A stretch of DNA of 64,000 bases from Amycolatopsis sp. 2-15 (lineage in GTDB: Bacteria; Actinomycetota; Actinomycetes; Mycobacteriales; Pseudonocardiaceae). The notes beneath the pieces are model-generated. The model was not told where the DNA came from, did not search any database, and saw only the letters and a program-made list of their open reading frames with translations. Positions 36,861-44,833 of the stretch are shown here, piece by piece. Both the position numbers and the translations under genes were made by a program. The DNA lies in assembly GCF_030285625.1 (NCBI RefSeq), contig NZ_CP127294.1, positions 8,960,001-9,024,000 on the forward strand. The letters are read 5' to 3'. Each line of letters begins with the position of its first letter. The first letter of the stretch is position 1.

Positions 36861-37584
36861 GCTCGCCCGAAGGTTCCTCCGCGTTGTTTTCGTCGTGCTC
36901 GCCGCTGTCGTGGTGCTGCAGCCGGCCCCCGCGTCCGCCCAGACCGGCGTCGACGCCGGCGACCAGCTGCTGCTCGTGAAGGTGCGCCAGGCCGGTCTGT
37001 GGGAGATGCCCGCCGGGACGTGGGCCGAAACCCGCGGCGCGAGCCCGAAGGTGCGGGAAGTCGGCGCCGCGATCATGGTCGACCACGGCCGGCTCGACGT
37101 GATGACGCGCCAGCTCGCCGCGAAGCTCAACGTCGCGCTGCCCGCCGAACCGTCGGCCGAGCAGATGGGCTGGCTCAACGAACTGCAGAACGCCCCCACC
37201 CCGCAGGACTTCGACCGCATCTTCGCCAACCGGCTGCGCGCGGCCCACGGCCAGGTGTTCTCCGTCATCGCGCAGGTCCGCGCCGGTACGCGCAACCCCG
37301 AGATCCGCGCGTACGCCACCGTCGCGAACCAAGCCGTGCTGCGGCACATGACGCTGCTGGAGAGCACCGGTTTCGTGGACTTCAGCGCGTTGCCGCAGGC
37401 CAACGTGGCCAGTTCCGCGGCGCCCGCGGGCGCCGCCCTCGACCTGCGGACCGGCGACGTGCTCACCGGCGCGCTGCTGATCCTGCTGGTCGGCGGCGCG
37501 ACGCTGCTCGGAGTCCGTTACCTCAAGTCGGGCCGCCTGCGCGGCGGCCGCCTCCGCCCGAACTCAGGAGAAACCCATGGTTGA
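36844..37584 (+). CDS. Exported DUF4142 (ferritin-like helical) protein with C-terminal anchor
   Basis: 246 residues. Signal peptide with Arg pairs (ELARRFLRVVFVVLAAVVV, cleavage near ASAQ), a DUF4142 helical bundle (DQLLLVKVRQAGLWEMPAG, VREVGAAIMVDHGRLDVM, AHGQVFSVIAQVRAGTRN), then a C-terminal membrane helix (GALLILLVGGATLLGVRYL) and basic cytoplasmic tail. Faces outward and stays membrane-bound. ATG 36844 lies 17 bp inside the lipoprotein gene, and its end overlaps the next start by 8 bp: strong translational coupling. Confidence 0.85.
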   Translation: MRSGSELARRFLRVVFVVLAAVVVLQPAPASAQTGVDAGDQLLLVKVRQAGLWEMPAGTWAETRGASPKVREVGAAIMVDHGRLDVMTRQLAAKLNVALPAEPSAEQMGWLNELQNAPTPQDFDRIFANRLRAAHGQVFSVIAQVRAGTRNPEIRAYATVANQAVLRHMTLLESTGFVDFSALPQANVASSAAPAGAALDLRTGDVLTGALLILLVGGATLLGVRYLKSGRLRGGRLRPNSGETHG

Positions 37585-38185
37585 CACCGTCCACGAGGCG
37601 GTGACCACCCTCGCTCAGCAGTCCACCGACCCGGCCGCACGCGGTATCGCGGCGCTGTCGGCGAGGCTGTCGTACGCGTTCATGTGCCTCACGCTGTGCT
37701 GGGGCGTGCTCACCGCCACGGGCTGGGTGCGCTCGGTCACCGGCCGCAAAGCCCTGCGCAGCGGCCACCTGACGCTGGCGACGCTCGCGCTCTCGTTCGG
37801 CTGCCTCCACGCGCTGGGGTTCCTCTACCTCACGGTGAACCCGTTCTCGCTGGCCTACATCACGGTCCCGTTCATGCCGGGCACGCTCGCGCGGCACACG
37901 TTCGGCATCGTCGGGCTGGAGCTGATGCTGGCCATCGCGCTCACCACGTGTGTGCAGCGCTGGACGTCGTACCGGCGCTGGCTGTGGCTGCACCGGCTGG
38001 CCTACCCGGCCGTCGCGCTGACCGCGTTGCACGCCTTCTTCGGCGCGATCGCCAACGGTCACCTCGCGACGCTGTGGCTCGCCGGCATCACGCTGCTCGT
38101 CCCCCCGGTCACGCTGGCGCTGCTGCGGTTCCTGCCGCCGCGGACGCTCGAGCGGATCGGGCTCGTCGAGGAGCAGGTGGCGTGA
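37577..38185 (+). CDS. Ferric-reductase-like transmembrane (heme b) protein
   Basis: 202 residues, about five or six helices. Two His pairs with 13-14 residue spacing, in GHLTLATLALSFGCLHALG and WLHRLAYPAVALTALHAFF, are the bis-heme ligand pattern of the FRD/YedZ (MsrQ) membrane domain. There is no cytosolic FAD/NAD domain, so it needs an external donor; the next two genes supply one. The stop overlaps the ferredoxin GTG (GTGA). Likely passes electrons across the membrane to an outer acceptor. Confidence 0.82.
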   Translation: MVDTVHEAVTTLAQQSTDPAARGIAALSARLSYAFMCLTLCWGVLTATGWVRSVTGRKALRSGHLTLATLALSFGCLHALGFLYLTVNPFSLAYITVPFMPGTLARHTFGIVGLELMLAIALTTCVQRWTSYRRWLWLHRLAYPAVALTALHAFFGAIANGHLATLWLAGITLLVPPVTLALLRFLPPRTLERIGLVEEQVA

Positions 38186-38406
38186 AACTCCCCGGCAGCG
38201 GGCCGCGCGTGAGCGTCGACAACGACCGGTGCGAGCTCTACGGAATCTGTGCGATGGAGGCCCCCGGCCTCTTCGACCTCGGCCGGGACGGGCGCCTGCG
38301 CTTCCGCAAGCGCCTGCTCGATCCCGAAGACATGACCCAGGCGATCGCCGCCGCCCGCGTGTGCCCGATGCAGGCGGTCGTACTCAGAGGGGAACTCGAT
38401 GGCTGA
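38182..38406 (+). CDS. Small ferredoxin (3Fe-4S/P450-type)
   Basis: 74 residues. Cluster ligands: Cys in NDRCELYGICAMEAP (C-x5-C) and the distal Cys-Pro in AARVCPMQAV; the absence of the middle ligand of a CxxC group fits a 3Fe-4S ferredoxin of the type serving P450s. VSVDNDRCELYGICAMEAP is the standard opening. Overlaps both neighbours. Here it probably links the FAD reductase to the membrane heme protein, though it could also serve P450s elsewhere, such as CYP125. Confidence 0.9.
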   Translation: MKLPGSGPRVSVDNDRCELYGICAMEAPGLFDLGRDGRLRFRKRLLDPEDMTQAIAAARVCPMQAVVLRGELDG

Positions 38407-39703
38407 CGGCGACCGGATCGTCATCGTCGGCGCAGGTGTGGCCGGCCTGCGCGCGGCGGAACGACTGCGTGAGCTCGGCTTCGACGGCGAGATCGTGGTG
38501 GTGGGCGACGAGGCCCGCCGCCCGTACCACCGGCCGATGATCTCGAAGCAGCTCGTGATGGGAGCGGCACGACCGCCCGACACCACGCTGCGTGCCTACG
38601 GTGACCTCGACGTCCACTGGCGCCTCGGCACCCGCGCGACGCACCTTGACACCGCCGAACGCGTCGTGCACCTGCCCGGCGGCGAGTCACTTTGGTACGA
38701 CGGGCTCGTGCTGGCCACCGGCGTCGTGCCGCGGCACCTGCCCGGTTCACCGCGCCACGACCCGCGCGTGCGCGTGCTGCGCACGATCGACGACGCGCTG
38801 GCTGTGCGGCATTGCCTGCACGCGAGCAACAAGCCCGCCGTGGTGATCGGCGGCGGCCTGATCGGCAACGAGTTCGCCGCGAGCATGCGCCACCTCGGAC
38901 GCGACGTCACGCTCGTCGGCCACGCGAAGGCGCCGCTGCACCGCTTCGGCAGCCGGATCTCCGACGCGGTGGTGAAGCTGCACAAGGAACACCGCACGAA
39001 GCTGGCGATGGGTTCGGAGGTGCGGCACTGGATCAGCACCGACGACACAGTCGGGCTGCACCTGACGAACAACAAGCTGCTCGTGGCGAGCTGCGTGGTG
39101 CTCGCGATCGGCAGCGTCCCGGCGGTCGACTACCTGCGTGGCTCGGGTCTCGACGTCGAGGACGGTGTGCTGTGCGAGCCGACGCTGTTCGCCGAGGGCG
39201 CCGACGACGTGGTGGTGGCGGGTGACCTCGCGCGCTGGCCCAACCTGCGCTTCGACGAGGTGCCGCGCCGGGTCGAGCACTGGATCAACGCCGTGGAATC
39301 GGCGCGCGCGGCCGCCGAGAACCTGATCGCGGGCCGGTCGGCGGCAACACCGTTCGCGCCGCTGCCGCGGGCGTGGTCGACGCTCTACGACGTTCGGCTG
39401 CAGATGGCGGGCCTGCCGTCGCTGGGCGAGGACACCGTGTCGCTCGCCGACGGCATCACCGGTTTCATCCGCGCCGGGCAGCTCGTGGGCATCACGGCGT
39501 GGGACAAGCCGCGCGCGATGCTCGACTGGACGGCCGAGCTCGACCGTCGGCTGCCGGTGCCGGACTACACCCCGGTGGCACCTACGCCGGTCGAGACCTG
39601 GCCCGACGACGAACAGTTCGACACCGACGAGCGGTTCGACACGCAGGAGTTCTACGCGGAGTTCGCCGACGAGCTCGGCACGGTTCAGGACTACGCGCGG
39701 TGA
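38399..39703 (+). CDS. FAD-dependent ferredoxin--NAD(P) reductase
   Basis: 434 residues, glutathione-reductase fold. FAD site VIVGAGVAGLRAAERL (residues 8-23), second Rossmann VVIGGGLIGNEFAASM for NAD(P)H (about 143-158), VVVAGDLARWPN for FAD binding, and the PYHRPMISKQL segment typical of rubredoxin/ferredoxin reductases. An acidic C-terminal extension (DDEQFDTDERFDTQEFYAEFAD) is unusual and could dock the adjacent ferredoxin. ATG overlaps the ferredoxin end by 8 bp. Last gene of the operon, followed by a strong hairpin. Confidence 0.92.
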   Translation: MADGDRIVIVGAGVAGLRAAERLRELGFDGEIVVVGDEARRPYHRPMISKQLVMGAARPPDTTLRAYGDLDVHWRLGTRATHLDTAERVVHLPGGESLWYDGLVLATGVVPRHLPGSPRHDPRVRVLRTIDDALAVRHCLHASNKPAVVIGGGLIGNEFAASMRHLGRDVTLVGHAKAPLHRFGSRISDAVVKLHKEHRTKLAMGSEVRHWISTDDTVGLHLTNNKLLVASCVVLAIGSVPAVDYLRGSGLDVEDGVLCEPTLFAEGADDVVVAGDLARWPNLRFDEVPRRVEHWINAVESARAAAENLIAGRSAATPFAPLPRAWSTLYDVRLQMAGLPSLGEDTVSLADGITGFIRAGQLVGITAWDKPRAMLDWTAELDRRLPVPDYTPVAPTPVETWPDDEQFDTDERFDTQEFYAEFADELGTVQDYAR

Positions 39704-39741
39704 GAGCCGGGGGTGGCCGCGCGCGGCGGCCGCCCCCTCCC

Positions 39742-39787
39742 GCCGGTCACCACGCCGTCCCTGCGGCTGGGCGGTGTGGTGACCGGC
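39742..39787. terminator. Bidirectional hairpin terminator
   Basis: GCCGGTCACCAC (39742-39753) and GTGGTGACCGGC (39776-39787) form a perfect 12-bp stem, with further pairing inside the loop. It separates the convergent redox operon and the fadA6 gene and can serve both. Confidence 0.8.
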
Positions 39788-39794
39788 CCTTCGT

Positions 39795-40945
39795 TCACAG
39801 CCGTTCGACGATGGTGACGTTGGCGGTGCCGCCGCCTTCGCACATGGTCTGAGGCCGAACCGCGCGTCCCGGCGTTCCAGCTCGTGCAGGAGCGTCGCGA
39901 ACAGCTTCGTGCCCGACGCGCCGATCGGGTGGCCGAGCGCGATGGCGCCGCCGTTCACGTTCACGCGGTCCGGGTCCGCGCCGGTCTCGTCGAGCCACGC
40001 GAGCACGACGCTGGCGAAGGCCTCGTTGACCTCGAACAGGTCGATCTCACCGATGGTGAGGCCGGTCTGGCGCAGCGCGTGCGCGGTCGCCGGGATCGGG
40101 CCGGTGAGCATCCAGACCGGATCCGCGGCCCGCACCGAAAGGTGGTGGATGCGTGCTCGGGGCTTGAATTTGTGCTCCCGCACGAACGCCGCCGAGGCCA
40201 GGAGCGTCGCGCTCGTGCCGTCGGAGAGCTGGCTGGAGACGGCGGCGGTGATGCGGGAGCCTTCGGAAAGCGGCTTCAACGCGGCCATCTTCGCGCGGCT
40301 GGTGTCGCGGCGGGGACCTTCGTCCACGCGGAAGTCACCGTAGGCCACGAGTTCGGCGTCGAAGCGCCCTTCGTCGATGGCGGCGGCCGCGCGTTCGTGG
40401 CTGCGCAGCGCGAACTCCTCCAGCTGCGCGCGCGAGAGGTCCCAGTGGTGCGCGATGAGGTCGGCGCTGCGGAAGTGCGAGATCTCCTCGGCGCCGTAGC
40501 GCTCCTGCCAGCCCTTCGAGCCCGAGAACGGGTCGGGGAACCCCAGCTCGCGCCCGGCGAGCATCGCCGAACCGATCGGCACAGCCGACATGTTCTGCAC
40601 GCCGCCCGCGAGCACCAGGTCAGCCGTGTCGCTGAGCACCGCCTGCGCGGCGAAGTGCACGGCCTGCTGGCTCGATCCGCACTGGCGATCGACCGTCACG
40701 CCCGGCACGTGGTCCGGGAACCCGGCGGCGAGCCACGCGGTGCGCGCGAGGTTGCCGGCCTGCGGTCCGAGGGGGTCGACGCAGCCGAGGATCACGTCGT
40801 CGACGAGCGCCGGGTCGATGCGGGTGCGTTCGACGACCGCCCGGATCACGTGCGCGCCGAGGTCGGCCGGGTGCACCGCGGCGAGCGCGCCGCCGCGCCG
40901 GCCGACGGGCGTGCGCACGGCGTCGAGCACGTAGGCCTCAGCCAC
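39795..40945 (-). pseudogene. fadA6: FadA6-type thiolase with 3' frameshift
   Basis: Nearly complete acetyl-CoA acetyltransferase: nucleophile Cys in TVDRQCGSSQQAVHF (about residue 90) and His in AIALGHPIGASGT are intact. At about 39853 one G is missing (GGCCTCAGACC instead of GGCCTGCAGACC). The normal end, TMCEGGGTANVTIVERL to TGA at 39795, is therefore out of frame and the second catalytic Cys (MCEGG) is lost from the product. The GTG at 40945 overlaps the kstR2 stop by 8 bp. FadA6 performs the thiolytic step of ring-C/D breakdown. A single lesion, so sequencing error is possible. Confidence 0.82.
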
Positions 40946-41540
40946 GGCGCCTCCTGCGGGTCGCGATGCCGTCGAGCAGGATGCCGAGGTACTGGTCGGC
41001 GACGTCGTGGGCGCTCAGCGCGCCTTCGGGGTTGTACCAGCGCACCGCGACCCAGACCGTGTCGCGGATGAAGCGGTAGACCAGCTCGACGTCGAGATCG
41101 GGGCGGAAGACGCCGGCCTCGACGCCGTCGGTGAGGATGCCGTTCCAGAGCTTGCGGAACTCGGCGTTGCGGTCGTTGAGGTAGGCGAAGCGCGGCAGCT
41201 GCATGAGGTGCTGGGCTTCGTTCTGGTAGATCGCGACCTCGGCGGGGCGGCGGTGGATCGAGTCGAACGACGCGACAACCACGGCCTCCAGCGTCTCGCG
41301 CGGGCCCTTGCCCTGCGCGACGATCTCGGCGTAGGCCCCGAAAAGCTCGTCGAGGAAACCGGACAGGATCTCGTCGGCCATCGACTCCTTCGAGTCGAAG
41401 TGGTGGTAGAGGCTGCCGGACAGGATGCCCGCGGCGTCGGCGATGTCGCGGACCGTGGTGGACACGTACCCGCGCTCGGCGAACAGCTTCACGGCGAGCG
41501 CGAGCAGCTCGGCTCGCCGTGATCCGGGGACGTTCTTCAC
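40938..41540 (-). CDS. kstR2: KstR2, TetR-family repressor of ring C/D steroid catabolism
   Basis: 200 residues, the same length as the M. tuberculosis protein. HTH: LFAERGYVSTTVRDIADAAGILSGSLYHHF. The ligand domain carries YQNEAQHLMQLPRFAYLNDRN and DLVYRFIRDT-type stretches (VELVYRFIRDTVWVAVRWY), all close to KstR2, which senses HIP-CoA. Start GTG 41540 was chosen because GAGGTGG lies at proper distance inside the SDR stop region. Coupled to fadA6 downstream, as in mycobacteria. Apparently intact although most of its expected targets are broken. Confidence 0.9.
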   Translation of the reverse strand: MKNVPGSRRAELLALAVKLFAERGYVSTTVRDIADAAGILSGSLYHHFDSKESMADEILSGFLDELFGAYAEIVAQGKGPRETLEAVVVASFDSIHRRPAEVAIYQNEAQHLMQLPRFAYLNDRNAEFRKLWNGILTDGVEAGVFRPDLDVELVYRFIRDTVWVAVRWYNPEGALSAHDVADQYLGILLDGIATRRRRRG

Positions 41541-41550
41541 TCGTTCCACC

Positions 41551-42047
41551 TCACGCGTGCTGGGCACTGACCGACACCACCTCGCCGGTGAGGTACGAGG
41601 CGTACTCACTGGCCAGGAACTCCATCACATTCGCCACCTCCCACGGCTGCGCCGCCCTGCCCGAGACCTCGCGCGCGGTGAGTTCGGCGAGCAGCTCGTC
41701 GCTGGTCACCTTCGCGAGGATGGCGTGCATCGCGAGGCTGGGCGCGACGGCGTTCACGCGCACGTCGTACGGCGCGGCGTCCACGGCGGCGCAGCGCGTC
41801 AGGGGCAGCACGCCGGCCTTCGCGGCGGCGTAGTGGCCTGGCCCTCCTGCGCGCGCCAGCCGAGCACGGAGGCGTTGTTCACGATGGCGCCGCCGGTTTT
41901 CTGGACCGTGAACCGGCGCAGGGCGGCGCGCGTGGCCCGGAAGGTGCCGGTGAGCGTCACGTCGAGCACACGCGACCACTCGTCGTCGGACATGTCCAGC
42001 CGGGAGCAGGTGCCGCCGAGGCCGGCGTTGTTGACGAGCACGCGCGC
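41551..42047 (-). pseudogene. Short-chain dehydrogenase upstream of kstR2, 5' truncated and frameshifted
   Basis: Coding begins mid-fold at RVLVNNAGLGGTCSRLDMSD near 42047; the nucleotide-binding N-terminus is gone. The catalytic Ser region (AIVNNASVLGWRAQEGQ) is present; a shift near 41835 places the YxxxK part (HYAAAKAGVLPLTRC) and the C-terminus (YLTGEVVSVSAQHA, TGA at 41551) in another frame. Placement before kstR2 matches Rv3559c. It abuts, head to head, a fadE tail on the other strand. Confidence 0.8.
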
Positions 42048-42266
42048 TCCGCCGCCTACGCCGCGCCGGAGTCGCCCCGGCTCGCCGCGGTGGCGAAGGT
42101 GCACTGCAGCGAGGTGTTCGCCGAAGTCGCCGCCGAGATGATCCAGCTGCACGGGGGCATGGCCATCACCTGGAATCATCCCGCGCACCGGTACTTCAAA
42201 CGAGCACACTCGACCTCGCAGCTTTTCGGCGCACCCCATCACCACCTTTCGCGCGTCCACCCCTAG
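42048..42266 (+). pseudogene. C-terminal remnant of an acyl-CoA dehydrogenase (FadE)
   Basis: 72 codons in one frame: SAAYAAPESPRLAAVAKVHC, AAEMIQLHGGMAITWNHPAH, RYFKRAHSTSQLF and a TAG at 42264. IQLHGGMAITWNHPAHRYFKRA is the hallmark C-terminal FAD/dimer segment of acyl-CoA dehydrogenases. Nothing upstream continues it; the other side of 42047 is the SDR on the opposite strand. By synteny it may be the end of a fadE31-33 type gene whose operon has been deleted. Confidence 0.8.
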
Positions 42267-42345
42267 CGGGGTGGGGCCACCCCCCGTACGGGTTCTGGGG
42301 CCTGCCGGGTTCTGCTCGGCCGGCTTCCCCGAAAAACTCGACGAG

Positions 42346-43380
42346 GTGACCACAGACAATCTCGTCCTCCCGGCCGCGGCCGGCCCGGGCAGCGATTTCG
42401 CCCGCCTTTCCCGTCGCATCACGGACGCGGGGCTGCTCGCGCGGCGCCCCGGCTACTACACGGCCAGGGTCGCCGTGGTGACCACGCTGTTCGCCGGCGG
42501 CTGGGTCGCCTTCGCGCTCCTCGGGGACTCGTGGTGGCAGCTCACCGTCGCCGCGTTCCAGGCCTTCATGTTCGGTCAGATCGCCCTGCTCTCCCACGAC
42601 CTGGCCCACCGCCAGGTGCTCCGCACGCGACGCCCGACCGAAACCGCCGGGCTCCTCGCGGGCAACCTGGGCGTGGGCATGAGCTACGGCTGGTGGATGG
42701 ACAAGCACACCCGCCACCACGCGAACCCCAACCACGAGGAGCTGGATCCCGACGTCGACCCCGACATCCTCGTGTGGTCGCAGGACCAGGCCCGCGCCAG
42801 CCGCGGCGTGCCCCGGTTCATCGGGCGGCACCAGGCGTTCCTCTTCTTCCCGCTGCTCACGCTCGAAGGCCTGAACCTGCATTGGTCCGGTATCCGCGCG
42901 GTCGCCCGGCCCGGTCTGCGCCGCCGTGGCCTCGAGGCCACGCTCCTGGCGCTGCACTTCGCGACCTACCTCACCGCGTTGTTCGTGGTCCTCCCGCCGG
43001 GCCTGGCCCTGCTCTTCTTCGCCGTCCACCAGGGACTGTGGGGTGTCTACATGGGATCGATCTTCGCGCCGAACCACAAGGGCATGCCGACGCTGACCGG
43101 CCGCCCCCAGCTCGACTTCCTCCGCAAGCAGGTGCTCACCTCGCGCAACGTCCGCGGTAGTGCGATCGTGGATGTCGCCCTCGGCGGCCTCAACTACCAG
43201 ATCGAGCACCACCTCTTCCCGAGCATGCCGTCGGTGCACCTGCGGCGCGCGCAGCCGATTGTGCAGAGCTACTGCGCCGAGCTCGGCATTCCTTACCTGC
43301 AGACCAGCCTCGTGGAGTCCTACCGGCAGGCGTTGGCCCACCTCCACGAAGCTGGGGCTCCTCTCAGGAAGCGTTCGTAG
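42346..43380 (+). CDS. Membrane fatty-acid desaturase
   Basis: 344 residues. All three His boxes of membrane di-iron desaturases are present: HDLAH (about 86), HTRHH (about 124) and QIEHH (about 285). Hydrophobic helices lie at about 42-85 and 190-225. Acts on membrane lipid acyl chains using electrons from a ferredoxin; regiospecificity cannot be read. GTG 42346 chosen as the first plausible start before LVLPAAAGPGSDF; a longer N-terminus is possible. Shares direction with the MBL gene 10 bp downstream. Confidence 0.88.
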   Translation: MTTDNLVLPAAAGPGSDFARLSRRITDAGLLARRPGYYTARVAVVTTLFAGGWVAFALLGDSWWQLTVAAFQAFMFGQIALLSHDLAHRQVLRTRRPTETAGLLAGNLGVGMSYGWWMDKHTRHHANPNHEELDPDVDPDILVWSQDQARASRGVPRFIGRHQAFLFFPLLTLEGLNLHWSGIRAVARPGLRRRGLEATLLALHFATYLTALFVVLPPGLALLFFAVHQGLWGVYMGSIFAPNHKGMPTLTGRPQLDFLRKQVLTSRNVRGSAIVDVALGGLNYQIEHHLFPSMPSVHLRRAQPIVQSYCAELGIPYLQTSLVESYRQALAHLHEAGAPLRKRS

Positions 43381-43390
43381 ACTCGGGGGC

Positions 43391-44461
43391 ATGCTCAGGA
43401 AAACTGTCTCGGCACTCGGTGATCTCCCGGTGGCCTTCGGCGCGAAGGCCACCGGCGCGCGTGCCGAGCGGATGCGGCGCTCGCCGCAGTACGCCGATGG
43501 CGTCTTCCACAATGCCTCACCCACGCGCTCGTCCCCTTCGCCCTCGGCGGCCGGCGGCATCCTGCGCGAGCTGCTCTTCGGCGACGACCGAGACCGCCGC
43601 AAGCCCACCGGGGAGATCCCGCTCGTGGCCGACACCACCACAGACTCCGCCGAAGGTCTGTTCCTCACCTGGTACGGCCACGCTTCGACGCTCGTGGAGA
43701 TCGACGGCGCCCGCGTACTGTGCGATCCGGTGTGGAGCGACCGGGTGTCTCCCGCCGCTTTCCTGGGCCCGCGCCGCCTGCACGCCGCGCCGGTGCCGCT
43801 GGACGCGGTCGGCCGAGTCGACGCGATCGTGATCTCGCACGACCACTACGACCACCTCGACCTCGCCACCGTGCGCGCCCTGCTCGAGGCGCACGACGCA
43901 CCGTTCCTCGTGCCGCTGGGGGTCGGCGCGCACCTGGAGCGGTGGCACGTGCCGGCTTCGCGAATCGTGGAGCTCGACTGGCACGACGAAGCCGAGGTCG
44001 CCGGCATCCGGTTCGTGGCGACACCGGCCCAGCACTTCTCCGGCCGCGGCATCGGCAACGACAGCACCCTGTGGACGTCGTGGGTCATCGCCGGGCCGCA
44101 GCACAAAGTGTTCTACAGCGGGGACACCGGCTACTTCGACGGCTTCGCCAGGATCGGCGAGGAGTACGGCCCGTTCGACGCCACGCTCATCCAGGTCGGC
44201 GCGTACGCCCCCCATTGGCCGGACATCCACATGACGCCCGAAGAAGGCATCGCCGCGCACATCGACGTTCGAGGCGGACTGCTCGTGCCCGTGCACTGGG
44301 CCACGTTCTCCCTCGCGATGCACCCCTGGGGCGAGCCCGCGGACCGCGTGTGGCGCGAGGCCAAGGCGAACGACCTCGCCCTCGCCGTGCCGACGCCCGG
44401 TCAGCGGATCGACGTGACGAACCCGCCCGCCGTGGACGGTTGGTGGCAGACGCTGGGGTGA
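43391..44461 (+). CDS. MBL-fold metallohydrolase (NAPE-PLD/RomA-like)
   Basis: 356 residues. The metal motif HDHYDHLD (about 153-160), a further His in ATPAQHFSGRG, Asp in YSGDTGYFDGF and His in LVPVHWATFSLAMHPW complete a dinuclear zinc site. LTWYGHASTLVEIDG opens the MBL fold. The N-terminus is basic and may contact membrane. Family members include N-acyl-phosphatidylethanolamine phospholipase D, so lipid hydrolysis is plausible and fits the preceding desaturase. ATG 43391. Confidence 0.88.
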   Translation: MLRKTVSALGDLPVAFGAKATGARAERMRRSPQYADGVFHNASPTRSSPSPSAAGGILRELLFGDDRDRRKPTGEIPLVADTTTDSAEGLFLTWYGHASTLVEIDGARVLCDPVWSDRVSPAAFLGPRRLHAAPVPLDAVGRVDAIVISHDHYDHLDLATVRALLEAHDAPFLVPLGVGAHLERWHVPASRIVELDWHDEAEVAGIRFVATPAQHFSGRGIGNDSTLWTSWVIAGPQHKVFYSGDTGYFDGFARIGEEYGPFDATLIQVGAYAPHWPDIHMTPEEGIAAHIDVRGGLLVPVHWATFSLAMHPWGEPADRVWREAKANDLALAVPTPGQRIDVTNPPAVDGWWQTLG

Positions 44462-44833
44462 CGCCCTGGGTCTTCGCTCACCGTCCATGGGACGGCGCTC
44501 CGGTCTCCGGTGCGGACGAGCTTGTTTGCGCGCCGCCGAATTGACTCCTGCTGGGTACATCGCTGATCCGTTCTCGCGTGAATGTGTCGACGTGCTGCTC
44601 GAGGATGTGCTGCTCGAGTGCAGAAAAGGGTGCTGCTGAAGGATTCCCGCGCCGAGGAGGACGGGCGGAGTCGCACCACGTCCGGCTGCTTTGATGAATC
44701 CGACGTTAGCGCGCCTCAAGCGGCAAACGCCGCCCTTCACCCGAGCGACCACCCGATCGTGCGAACATGTGTTCGAATCGATGACATCGGCCGATCACCA
44801 GGGCACGATGGAACGGTGCTGCTCCAGTGATCC
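44462..44833. other. Gene-free interval with an orphan LexA-type site
   Basis: 372 bp with no convincing coding sequence on either strand; short frames here lack ribosome sites and codon bias. The only clear element is the inverted repeat at 44761-44776 described separately. Confidence 0.6.
44761..44776. promoter_or_regulatory. LexA/SOS-box-like inverted repeat
   Basis: GCGAACATGTGTTCGA matches the actinobacterial SOS box TCGAACnnnnGTTCGA except for the first base; the core CGAAC-ATGT-GTTCG is perfect. No DNA-damage gene follows on either strand, so it is either a relic, a chance match, or controls an unannotated small transcript. Confidence 0.45.

Noticed and set aside
44580..44830. Small plus-strand frame after the MBL hydrolase
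   Set aside because: No ribosome site, no family, and atypical third-position GC.
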